Source: an uncultured Bacteroidota bacterium (GTDB taxonomy: Bacteria; Bacteroidota; Bacteroidia; UKL13-3). Taken from it: a DNA stretch of 21,142 nt. Location of the stretch: positions 1 through 21,142 of the forward strand of contig CAIUEQ010000188.1 in assembly GCA_903898215.1 (NCBI GenBank). Direction: 5' to 3'. This document shows, piece by piece, positions 1 through 6,812 of the stretch; the stretch's first letter is position 1, and every line of letters begins with the position of its first letter. Under the pieces are notes generated by a model. It was not told where the DNA came from and ran no database searches. It saw nothing but the letters and a program-made list of their open reading frames with translations. A program made the translations under genes and the position numbers.

Positions 1-140
1 ATGATTCTTTTTCCAAAAATCGTAGAAATCAACAACGATAAAATCAATGCCAAAGCCGATCTAAATGTGATATATTGAAACACTCCAGTTCCAGGAACGT
101 TTAACACTTTATGTAGGTATTCAAATAAATAATACAGCAT
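1..140 (-). CDS. mraY: MraY N-terminal fragment (phospho-N-acetylmuramoyl-pentapeptide-transferase), cut by the window edge
   Basis: Read from the ATG at 140 on the minus strand, the first 46 codons begin MLYYLFEYLHKVLNVPG and continue with GVFQYITFRSALA, ending in FGKRI at the window edge. This closely resembles the N-terminus of Bacteroidota MraY as I know it. MraY is the inner-membrane enzyme that moves phospho-MurNAc-pentapeptide from UDP to undecaprenyl phosphate to make lipid I. The visible part covers the periplasmic N-terminus and the first membrane helix; the catalytic Asp residues lie outside the window. The start codon lies 20 bp inside the end of the upstream membrane-protein gene. 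MraY normally sits in the division and cell-wall cluster after murE, so finding it behind polysaccharide genes is odd. The identification is firm, but whether the junction is real is not. Confidence 0.88.
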   Translation of the reverse strand, partial: MLYYLFEYLHKVLNVPGTGVFQYITFRSALALILSLLISTIFGKRI

Positions 141-1197
141 AATTAACCGCATGAAAACCCCAATTATATTTCATTGATTTTAGGTATGGAGTTCTATTCG
201 GTAAATCAAGCGCATTAAAAATATGCTTGAAATAAATTATTGCAAAAACTCCAGGGTTTTGAGATACAGTTTTAGTGTATTCAATATAGTTTTTAATGGA
301 ATCATTTTTAAAAGAACGGATAATTTCAGAACCTATATTACTCTTATATTTTACCTCTGGAATTGGATAACATTTTCCAACACTAGTTTCATATTTCTCA
401 AATTCAATTCCCCATCGAAGTTGCTTTAAATAGAGGCTTTCTCCTTTGTAATACGAATCTGTTGGTTGCAATAATGTATAGTTATTCCAAATTTTTACAT
501 TGATAATTAATTGTGGAAGTGATGTGATAAAAAACGAAATAAAAATAAATATAAAATTTTTAAAATAAGAGATTGAAGTTTTTTGAAGATGAATAAAATA
601 GAAGCCAAGTAATGGCAATGCGGAAATAATATAAATTGGGCGTGTGTTTATTATTAATGCGATACAAATACCAAATAAAATTGAATTAAGAATGTTTGGT
701 CGAAGAGAAAGATAAAAACAAAATACGATAAGAAATAATGTAAAAAAATCAGATAGAGGATAGTTAAAATAATCGCCCCAAAAGAATAAAGTTATGGCAT
801 TGAACAACATTATGTTTCCTATTGATGCAGCCTTTTCTGTTAACCTATAAATTGTTTCAGGAAAAAGAAAGCAAAATATAAAAGATGTAATGAAAGCAGA
901 AAATATTTTAAAAAAGAGTAATCCATCAATGTTTAAATAACGTGACACCAGAACCAGAATTGAGTTTAGGAAAGGGAATAAAACACCTCTACTTGCATCA
1001 CCATAATTAAGCAAAGAAAAATGATTGCCAATAAACATTTTGGTGCCATAATCCCAATATGCCCAAGCATCATTATAAAAAATGTTATATCCTGAATTAA
1101 TTAGAAAAACGGTATATACAATCCAAGTGAAAACAAAACTTAAAATGTAATTTTTTCTTTTAAAAAGGATGTCTTTTAAAAAAGTTTGATTGATCAT
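121..1197 (-). CDS. Multi-pass membrane protein, probable GT-C-type glycosyltransferase, apparently truncated at its C-terminus
   Basis: This is a hydrophobic protein of about 358 residues with many membrane helices. A first helix (about residues 18-34) is followed by an acidic, aromatic loop, NDAWAYWDYG. An Asp-containing first outer loop is typical of GT-C enzymes, which transfer sugars from polyprenyl-phosphate donors on the outer membrane face. The gene directly follows a GtrB-like transferase that would make such a donor, which fits that role. I place the start at the ATG at 1197, 1 bp after the previous stop; an in-frame ATG at 1221 would overlap that gene by 23 bp. The protein ends at WGFHAVNYAVLFI, which reads like the first half of a further membrane helix, exactly where mraY begins. 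I infer that the gene is 3'-truncated. The exact sugar and acceptor cannot be read from the sequence. Confidence 0.72.
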   Translation of the reverse strand: MINQTFLKDILFKRKNYILSFVFTWIVYTVFLINSGYNIFYNDAWAYWDYGTKMFIGNHFSLLNYGDASRGVLFPFLNSILVLVSRYLNIDGLLFFKIFSAFITSFIFCFLFPETIYRLTEKAASIGNIMLFNAITLFFWGDYFNYPLSDFFTLFLIVFCFYLSLRPNILNSILFGICIALIINTRPIYIISALPLLGFYFIHLQKTSISYFKNFIFIFISFFITSLPQLIINVKIWNNYTLLQPTDSYYKGESLYLKQLRWGIEFEKYETSVGKCYPIPEVKYKSNIGSEIIRSFKNDSIKNYIEYTKTVSQNPGVFAIIYFKHIFNALDLPNRTPYLKSMKYNWGFHAVNYAVLFI

Positions 1198-1198
1198 T

Positions 1199-2128
1199 TT
1201 AAATGATTTCATCAACAACATAACTTGGGCGTTTTCTGGTTGCCTCTAAATTTCTCCAGAGGTATTCTCCAAGTATTCCGATGGCGATCATTTGAAAAGA
1301 GGATACTAATAAAAACACCACCATCATGGTAGTCCAACCCTCAACATTGATAAATCCTGTTATGCGTGAAACCACAACAAAAATTGCATAAATAAAAGAT
1401 ATCAAACCAAGCAGTAAACCAATTGTAGTTATTAGTCTGAGAGGAGAATAAGAGAATGAAACAAAAGAGTCGATGAATAATTGTATGCGTTTATTTAATG
1501 TCCATTTTGATTTACCAAGTGCTCGTTTTTTGCGAACATAAGGAATGGAGATATAGTCGTATTTTAACCACGCTAAAAGGTAAAGGGAGTTGGTGTTTTT
1601 TTCTTCCATTGAAACAACTTGTTCACGAAGCTGTTTGTCAAATAAGCAATAATCAAATCCTCCTTTTGGAATATTTGCTAAAGCATATTTGCGTATTAAA
1701 TTTTGATATTGATTGGAAAAAAATCCTGCCAGAAATCCATCATCACGATTTTCACGATTTGCTAAAACGAGTTTTATACCCTTACTCCAATAGTCGTACA
1801 TTTTTACCATCAATTCTGTGGGGTCCTGTAAATCTGCTCCTGTTACCACATTACAATCTCCGGTTGCATGTTTCATACCGGCAAGGATGGCATTGTATGA
1901 ACCAAAGTTTCCCGAGAGTTTAATGATTTTTACTTTATCGGGATATTGTGCTTTGAATTTTTTTAATTCGCCAAGGGTATTGTCTTTACTGCCATCATCA
2001 ACCATTACGTATTCAAATATAACATCAGCTGGAAATAATTTTTCATTGCTGATAAGTTCCTGCGTTGTAACAGGAATATTTAATTCGTTGAAATAACATG
2101 GAATGATGATTGAAAGTTTAGGCATCAA
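1199..2128 (-). CDS. GtrB/DPM1-like family 2 glycosyltransferase with two C-terminal membrane helices
   Basis: The protein has 309 residues. A GT-A domain starts with LSIIIPCYFNE (residues 5-15) and carries VDDGSKDNT (about 43-51) for nucleotide binding and GADLQDP (97-103), the variant DxD region seen in DPM1/GtrB proteins. Two hydrophobic helices follow at about 228-253 and 265-290, and the tail is basic. Proteins of this layout move a sugar from a nucleotide donor to undecaprenyl phosphate on the cytoplasmic face, giving a lipid-linked donor for periplasmic glycan or lipid A modification (GtrB, ArnC, CsbB relatives). The next gene downstream is a GT-C-like membrane protein, the expected partner. 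The family is clear, but the sugar is unknown. A second ATG one codon in is equally possible as a start. Confidence 0.88.
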   Translation of the reverse strand: MMPKLSIIIPCYFNELNIPVTTQELISNEKLFPADVIFEYVMVDDGSKDNTLGELKKFKAQYPDKVKIIKLSGNFGSYNAILAGMKHATGDCNVVTGADLQDPTELMVKMYDYWSKGIKLVLANRENRDDGFLAGFFSNQYQNLIRKYALANIPKGGFDYCLFDKQLREQVVSMEEKNTNSLYLLAWLKYDYISIPYVRKKRALGKSKWTLNKRIQLFIDSFVSFSYSPLRLITTIGLLLGLISFIYAIFVVVSRITGFINVEGWTTMMVVFLLVSSFQMIAIGILGEYLWRNLEATRKRPSYVVDEII

Positions 2129-2208
2129 AGTTTTTCTTTAGCGTTTCACAAACATAAACAATTTCGGTTTTGCACGTAATAGGATCACAAGAAATTTAAA
2201 TAACGATT

Positions 2209-2333
2209 AGATTCCTCACTTTGTTCGGAAGGACAATTACTCAGAATATTTAGAGGAGAATGGTGGGCGCAAAGTGCCTGCCATTCTCCTGCTAAATATA
2301 ATTGCCTGTCATTTCGAACAAAGTGAGGAATCT
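2209..2333. repeat. Intergenic inverted-repeat element, about 125 bp
   Basis: The outer arms AGATTCCTCACTTTGTTCG (from 2209) and its complement (ending at 2333) flank an inner stem, GGAGAATGG against CCATTCTCC, around 2255-2289. Most of the 125 bp can pair with itself. It fills the gap between the acetyltransferase and GtrB-like genes and contains no open reading frame. It resembles the dispersed palindromic elements common between genes in Bacteroidota and shares its GTCATTTCGA motif with the elements at 5956 and 17156. Confidence 0.8.
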
Positions 2334-2373
2334 GAAAAAGATGGAAAAGTCTTTAAAAGAAAAAGCGTAGCCA

Positions 2374-3315
2374 TCAAAAATTATGGTAACTTAAAATATG
2401 TGTGGTGCCACCAAGTTTATAGCCCAAACTTTCCCAAACATTAATCACTGCACGATTTGTTGATTGGGTATTCATAAAAATATATTCTGCTCCTTCATCC
2501 TTTAAATGATACGTCATTTCGCTTACGAGTTTTTTATACCATCCTTTATTTGTTGAGGATGAAACAGCCGAAAGAACCATTTTAGAAATATTAATTCCAT
2601 TCTTTTCCCATTCACTTTTTAAATATTTTGCAGTGAGAAAAGAATCTGAAGGAATATTTTTTTCGTTTGATGTGAGAACGATATCACAAAATCCTTTGAG
2701 TGATTCTTCGATATAAGTTGCCAAAAATTCATCGGCAATTTTTTCTGAAAAAATCGGATCAGCATGAAAGCGGTCGTAATCATTTCGCATTTCTCTTGCA
2801 ACTCGCATCAAATTTTTTGTATCCTCCAAACCTGCTTTACGAACCGGAAAACGTTCTTGTTTAAATTCACCAAGATTTCCTCTGAAATAAGTAAGGCGTG
2901 TTTCAATTAACTTAAACCCTGCTCCCGATAGCGCCTGAATGAGTTTAATATCTTCGGAAGGAATTTCTATGAAGCAATAAATTCCTGATTCGGAAATTAT
3001 TTTTAAAAATTTTCTTACCGCATTTTCGAGTATTGAAATATCGTTATGTGAATATAAAACATATTGAAGTTTGCAAGTATTCAAATTGAAATATTTGCTA
3101 TCCCACTTCAAATTAGAAACAAAAAATTCATGAACATACCCTTCAATTTCGATTTTGTAAATAACAGAATCTTCTCCTTTTTCGAAATGGAGAATCTCTT
3201 TTTCTACGCAGTTTTCAAGTTGTTTCTGATTCGGGAAATCACGGATAAAATTATAAGGAGAGTAAAAAAATAGTTCTTTGCTCCTTGCCGAAATGAGTGA
3301 AATTACTTGCTCCAT
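2374..3315 (-). CDS. GNAT-family N-acetyltransferase, WecD/RffC-like (amino-sugar acetylation)
   Basis: The 313-residue protein has two parts. The N-terminal half contains KWDSKYFNL (70-78) and GFKLIETRLTYFRG (133-146), a layout I associate with WecD-type dTDP-amino-sugar acetyltransferases. The C-terminal half (about 155-313) is a GNAT fold, with NKGWYKKL (256-263) at the acetyl-CoA loop and NRAVINVWESLGYK (287-300) as motif B. The usual GxG of the acetyl-CoA loop is degenerate, having only one Gly. The start overlaps the end of the ketoisomerase gene by 13 bp, so the two are probably translationally coupled. Together they suggest the last steps to a nucleotide-linked N-acetylated amino-deoxysugar for the surface glycan. 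The GNAT fold is well supported; the substrate is inferred from the neighbour. Confidence 0.8.
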   Translation of the reverse strand: MEQVISLISARSKELFFYSPYNFIRDFPNQKQLENCVEKEILHFEKGEDSVIYKIEIEGYVHEFFVSNLKWDSKYFNLNTCKLQYVLYSHNDISILENAVRKFLKIISESGIYCFIEIPSEDIKLIQALSGAGFKLIETRLTYFRGNLGEFKQERFPVRKAGLEDTKNLMRVAREMRNDYDRFHADPIFSEKIADEFLATYIEESLKGFCDIVLTSNEKNIPSDSFLTAKYLKSEWEKNGINISKMVLSAVSSSTNKGWYKKLVSEMTYHLKDEGAEYIFMNTQSTNRAVINVWESLGYKLGGTTHILSYHNF

Positions 3316-3710
3316 ATTTCGATAAATTCATTGTGATTTCTGATATAATCACTTTCTTCATAATCAGTTGATGCAAGAGCCATTTGTGATGCAGTATGAG
3401 AATATTGCATGGTATGCCAAACGTTAGGTGGAATGTAAACTCCAGTATTTGGATTGTCGAGAACAAAAGTTTCTATTTTCCCTGAAGCTGTTTCTGTTGT
3501 TACAATAATTCTTCCTGCTAAAGCAACTAATATTTGTTCAGTTTTGTGATGAGCATGTCTTCCTCTCACAATATTTTCAGGAGTAAAATAGGTCCAAAAT
3601 ATTCGTTTAACTGTAAAAGGTAATCCTCCATTTTGAGCAATAGAAATATAACCGATTGAGGGTTCTCCAAGTTTTTTGAAATCTATAATATGAGGTTCTT
3701 TATAAATCAT
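3303..3710 (-). CDS. FdtA/QdtA-type sugar 3,4-ketoisomerase (WxcM-like cupin)
   Basis: This 135-residue single-domain cupin matches the dTDP-4-keto-6-deoxyglucose 3,4-ketoisomerase family (FdtA, QdtA, WxcM C-terminal domain) in length and motifs. RGRHAHHKTEQ (49-59) supplies the conserved histidines, YIPPNVWHTM (92-101) is the second cupin motif, and the DYEESDYIRN end piece (117-126) is characteristic. Family members convert dTDP-4-keto-6-deoxyglucose to the 3-keto isomer, which a PLP aminotransferase then converts to a 3-amino sugar. The acetyltransferase that would finish the sugar overlaps the 3' end. FdtA and QdtA differ in product stereochemistry (galacto or gluco), and I cannot tell them apart here. 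The aminotransferase is not in this window. Confidence 0.88.
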   Translation of the reverse strand: MIYKEPHIIDFKKLGEPSIGYISIAQNGGLPFTVKRIFWTYFTPENIVRGRHAHHKTEQILVALAGRIIVTTETASGKIETFVLDNPNTGVYIPPNVWHTMQYSHTASQMALASTDYEESDYIRNHNEFIEIWSK

Positions 3711-4333
3711 AAACGCAAGTTAACCATTTTAACAAAAGTATCAGAAAAGGTTAAAAATTAGAAAGACGTTTTTTAAATAATATCCTGAGTTTTTGATAGA
3801 AAAATTTATTATTCGTCCGTGTAAAATTTTGGGCTTAAGCCCGCGCAATTTCATTTCAATATTACCCCGAACTAAAAGTTAGGGTTATCAAATATTAGCC
3901 CGAGTTTTATTTCGTAATTTTTAAAAATATATTGTTGTTTCTCCAAAGTTTTTGAGTTCAATTTTAAGATTACCTATTACTAATATTTGCCTCATGAGGA
4001 GCAAATTTATTTCCCATTTGGCAATGTCATTCAGTTTTGATTTCCTACCAGCTCCAGAGGAGCATACTGTTTGTAATGTATAGTGAAAATGATAATTTAA
4101 CTCCATTAGGAGTGGCCTATAATTTGTTCAGGCAACTCATACGAACCGAGGATATTTTTTGGTTTTTGTTTTCTACAAACAAGTTGCCACTATATGGCAA
4201 AGGAATTATCTTAATAGCATTGTCCCATAGGGACAAGATATTGGTAAAATTTATATTCAAAATATTTGTAAGCCCCTTTAAGGGCGATATATTTAATGAC
4301 GTAAATCGAACTCAGGATGTTAAATATTATCCT
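3711..4333. other. 623-bp non-coding gap filled with short palindromic repeats
   Basis: I find no credible gene in this gap inside the polysaccharide cluster. It holds a perfect palindrome GGGCTTAAGCCC (3831-3842), an imperfect hairpin at 3864-3885 (ACCC...AACT against AGTT...GGGT), and then the run of short hairpins listed separately. The open frames on both strands are made of repeat sequence and have no recognisable protein pattern. A lost gene is possible because a sugar aminotransferase would be expected nearby, but no remnant of one is readable. Confidence 0.7.
3966..4290. repeat. Array of six short hairpin units with conserved A/T-rich tails
   Basis: Six hairpins lie about 36-84 bp apart: CCTCATGAGG (3990-3999), GCTCC-AGA-GGAGC (4051-4063), ACTCC-ATTA-GGAGT (4100-4113), TTGCCA-CTATA-TGGCAA (4184-4200), TTGTCCC-ATA-GGGACAA (4220-4236) and GCCC-CTTTAA-GGGC (4272-4285). 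Several are joined on one side to a shared tail, such as TACTGTTTGTAATG after the second, TTCTACAAACAAG (the complement) before the fourth, and GATATTGGTAAAAT after the fifth. Stem sequences differ but pairing is kept, so these look like members of one dispersed family in both orientations. The same type recurs at 20995-21142. Confidence 0.65.
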
Positions 4334-5269
4334 CTATGCTTTGTTAGATGGTAAAGCTTTAGAAACTAATTTTTGAAACCTGTTTACTCCCAAAATACGC
4401 ATCAATAATTTTTGAATACGTTTTGTGATGGTAACATTTTTAAAGGTGTAATTTCTCCAGATGGTTTTCTCTAAATACTTAAAATATTCTTTTTTAAAAG
4501 GATGAAGATTTAAATAATCCCAAGGTTTTGACGAACCTGTATAATGAATGATGCTTGGGTCATTAATAGCTTCGTCTAATTCATTTTTACCATATACTTC
4601 TAACAATTTATTTCGGGGCATTTCGAATACAGCCGATTGTTGATTCCATTTTGGGGGAAGGATTAAACTATGCTCAAATAAAATTTTATTTAAAGCATCC
4701 TGATCGTGAAAATTTAACATTGAACCGCTTCGAATGATAAATTCTTTAAGCACAGAAGTAATATTGTTTTTTCTCCATTCATCACAATTTAATAAAAGTA
4801 CACCTGCATTGATATATTTGTGAGAAGCAGGAATACCAAGACGTTTATTGTTTTCGCCATCTTGATTTGGGTCAGGAATTCCGGCAATAATAATTTTCCC
4901 CATTTCGATATTCCAAAGCTCTGAAATATTTTTTTTAACAATCATATCCGAATCAAGATGCAAAAGTTTTGGAATGCTTTTATCAATCAATTCTGGAATA
5001 AAAATACGGTAGTAGGATGCAAGTGTGATATGATTGGAAAGAAAAAAGCCATCAAAATCTTTATGTTCTAATTTATAAAACGTGAATAGTGAGTGATAAT
5101 TTTCAGTGATTTTTTTAATTTCTTGTAATTCACTTTCTTCAAATTCTCCACTAAACAAATGCACATGAAAAGTAAACGGATTATTTTCAAATAAGGAAAT
5201 AAGTGTTACTCCAAAATGCTGGAGATAACTTTTGTCAATTGAAAATGAAACATGAATAGGTGATTGCAT
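4334..5269 (-). CDS. Family 8 glycosyltransferase (LgtC-like)
   Basis: The 311-residue protein shows the full GT8 pattern. It opens with IHVSFSIDKSYLQHFGVTLISL, has HLDSDMIV with the metal-binding DSD (106-108), YINAGVLLLN (152-161), HDQDALN (188-194) and the C-terminal IHYTGSSKPW (241-250), whose His completes the metal site. GT8 enzymes are retaining transferases that usually move glucose or galactose from a UDP-sugar onto a growing lipopolysaccharide or capsule chain in the cytoplasm. The length is normal and all key residues are present. Its start lies 5 bp after the end of the methyltransferase gene, so the two are co-transcribed. The acceptor is unknown. A basic, amphipathic C-terminal tail (about 270-311) may hold it at the membrane. 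Confidence 0.92.
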   Translation of the reverse strand: MQSPIHVSFSIDKSYLQHFGVTLISLFENNPFTFHVHLFSGEFEESELQEIKKITENYHSLFTFYKLEHKDFDGFFLSNHITLASYYRIFIPELIDKSIPKLLHLDSDMIVKKNISELWNIEMGKIIIAGIPDPNQDGENNKRLGIPASHKYINAGVLLLNCDEWRKNNITSVLKEFIIRSGSMLNFHDQDALNKILFEHSLILPPKWNQQSAVFEMPRNKLLEVYGKNELDEAINDPSIIHYTGSSKPWDYLNLHPFKKEYFKYLEKTIWRNYTFKNVTITKRIQKLLMRILGVNRFQKLVSKALPSNKA

Positions 5270-5274
5270 GGAAA

Positions 5275-5937
5275 CTACATTTTAAAAACAACACAAGTGG
5301 CAGAAGCTCTTTTAAAGTTCCACGATAAATTTTCGATTTTCTTTTTATTAAAGCTAATCAATGCAAAAAACATTCGAAGGAGTGTTTTCATAAAATATAA
5401 AAACTGGTTACCAAGTTCCATTCCTTTTGAAATTAATGCAAAATAAAAACCGCAATCAACGATTTCACCTTCCACTAATTTTAATGAAGGAAAAGCCTTT
5501 TGCAATTCTTTTATATCCGGACGATAAAGTGTGTCGATAGGGTCTTCGTGATATGGAAATGAATAAGGGACAGAAATAATGAGTAAAGTTTCTTTGTTCA
5601 TTATCTGAATTAAAGCATCGCAAAATGTTTTTCTGTTTTCAAGATGCTCCAACAAATTTGAGCAAATGATCATCGATGGGTTTAATTGTTTTAAGGTATC
5701 GGTAAAATTTGTATCCGTTACATCGCCAACAAAATCAACACCCTCAGCTTGCTTTATGTCAATATTTTTTACAGAACAATATTTTTTCGCAAGCTCGTCA
5801 AACAAATTTTTTTTGATATAAGGTTGATCTACTTCAATAAACTTTTTAGTGCTTGAACCAATATTTAATACCAACGAATTTGGCTCAACATGTCGCTCAA
5901 TAATATCTTTAAACCATAAGGATTCTTCGTATAGCAT
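5275..5937 (-). CDS. Class I SAM-dependent methyltransferase-like protein
   Basis: I take the ATG at 5937, giving 220 residues beginning MLYEESLWFK. An open frame continues to an ATG at 6009, but those extra 24 codons lie in the inverted repeat at 5956-6066 and are unlikely to be protein. The protein has LVLNIGSS (22-29) at the usual SAM-binding motif I, with Asn in place of the common Asp/Glu, then DFVGDVTD (68-75) and MIICSNLLEHLENR (89-102), the post-motif region of Methyltransf_11-type enzymes. ISVPYSFPYHEDP (121-133) follows the core strand. A hydrophobic stretch and basic end (about 178-212) suggest membrane contact. It probably modifies a glycan or its precursor in this cluster; the substrate cannot be told. 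Confidence 0.78.
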   Translation of the reverse strand: MLYEESLWFKDIIERHVEPNSLVLNIGSSTKKFIEVDQPYIKKNLFDELAKKYCSVKNIDIKQAEGVDFVGDVTDTNFTDTLKQLNPSMIICSNLLEHLENRKTFCDALIQIMNKETLLIISVPYSFPYHEDPIDTLYRPDIKELQKAFPSLKLVEGEIVDCGFYFALISKGMELGNQFLYFMKTLLRMFFALISFNKKKIENLSWNFKRASATCVVFKM

Positions 5938-5955
5938 AGTTATATTTTTTATTTG

Positions 5956-6066
5956 GTCATTTCGAGTAGCCTTGGGAAGCTTGTGTTTGGCGCATATCGA
6001 GAAATGCATATGTCGCTTCTCGATACTTCTCTAACGAATTGCCAACCCAATGAAACTCGAAGTGAC
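5956..6066. repeat. Intergenic inverted-repeat element, about 111 bp
   Basis: The outer arms GTCATTTCGAGT (5956-5967) and ACTCGAAGTGAC (6055-6066) pair with one mismatch, and inner arms TATCGAGAA (about 5995-6003) and TTCTCGATA (about 6017-6025) pair perfectly. The element fills most of the 131-bp gap between the two methyltransferase genes. It shares the GTCAnTTCGA end with the elements at 2209-2333 and 17156-17251. It provides an ATG at 6009 in frame with the downstream methyltransferase, which creates a false upstream start. Confidence 0.75.
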
Positions 6067-6068
6067 TG

Positions 6069-6812
6069 TTACATTTTTATTCCAATTCTTCCTGTATAAT
6101 CAATCCTGTTTAAGAGCAGATGAATATTGTTTTCTTTAAAATATTGGTCAACTGCTTCACGCGCGCCTTGCCAATGTCCATAATCATCAATAATAATCAC
6201 TCCTCCTTTAACAAGTTTTGGAAACAAGTGTGTTAATTCATGGTAAGTAGATTCATACCAATCCGTGTCGAGACGCAATAAAGCTATTTCACCTGGCATT
6301 GTTAGAGGGATGGTGTCTTCCACTTTTCCTTTCACATAATTTACTTTTTGCGCAGGATAGCCTGTTGATTCAATGTTCTTTTTTACATCCTCAATGGGTG
6401 CATAACACCACATAATATCTTCGGTGGTTTTTTGAGATTCGTTTAATAATTGTTGAGCTCCTTTTCCTAATAGATTAGCATCTTTTTCGGTAGGTTCGCT
6501 CATACCCTCAAATGTGTCATATAAGTATACTTGACGGTCTGTTTTATTTAATTTTACCAACTCTAACAAAGCACACATCGTACTACCACCACGCCAAACT
6601 CCGCACTCTACAATATCACCGGCAATATTATTTTTAACAAGATACTGAACAGCTTGATGCATTGCATACAATCGTTCTTCTGAGGTCATGGTGTATGGTT
6701 TGCACTTTTTTAAGGTATCCATAAATTCTTTTTCAAGATCAGGAAATGGATCGACCTGCTGATTGAGTTTAATCAATTGAAAATTGAACTTTTTAAGAAT
6801 GTTGTTTATCAT
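6069..6812 (-). CDS. TylF/MycF-family O-methyltransferase
   Basis: The 247-residue protein is a clear TylF/MycF-type SAM methyltransferase. It contains VECGVWRGGS (68-77, SAM-binding), LYDTFEGMSEPTEKD (97-111), LLRLDTDWYEST (178-189) and IIIDDYGHWQGAREAVDQYF (206-225). The Asp residues in the LDTDWYES and IDDYGHW motifs correspond to the metal-binding and catalytic site of this family. Characterised members methylate sugar hydroxyls on macrolides; relatives in glycan clusters are thought to methylate O-antigen or capsule sugars, and that is my inference here. The start codon lies 20 bp inside the end of the flippase gene, which suggests translational coupling. Length is normal for the family. 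Confidence 0.9.
   Translation of the reverse strand: MINNILKKFNFQLIKLNQQVDPFPDLEKEFMDTLKKCKPYTMTSEERLYAMHQAVQYLVKNNIAGDIVECGVWRGGSTMCALLELVKLNKTDRQVYLYDTFEGMSEPTEKDANLLGKGAQQLLNESQKTTEDIMWCYAPIEDVKKNIESTGYPAQKVNYVKGKVEDTIPLTMPGEIALLRLDTDWYESTYHELTHLFPKLVKGGVIIIDDYGHWQGAREAVDQYFKENNIHLLLNRIDYTGRIGIKM

Noticed and set aside
1498..1923. Open frame of 141 codons on the plus strand
   Set aside because: It lies antisense inside the GtrB-like gene, whose protein is well conserved, and its translation shows no family pattern.
3921..4106. Open frame of 61 codons on the minus strand
   Set aside because: It is composed largely of hairpin repeat sequence, with no plausible start context or family resemblance.
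3966..4290. Possible CRISPR array
   Set aside because: Units are short palindromes with differing sequence and irregular spacing in both orientations; there is no constant repeat with unique spacers and no cas gene.
4037..4354. Open frame of 105 codons on the plus strand in the repeat-filled gap
   Set aside because: It runs through the hairpin repeats and into the antisense of the GT8 gene. The protein has no recognisable pattern.
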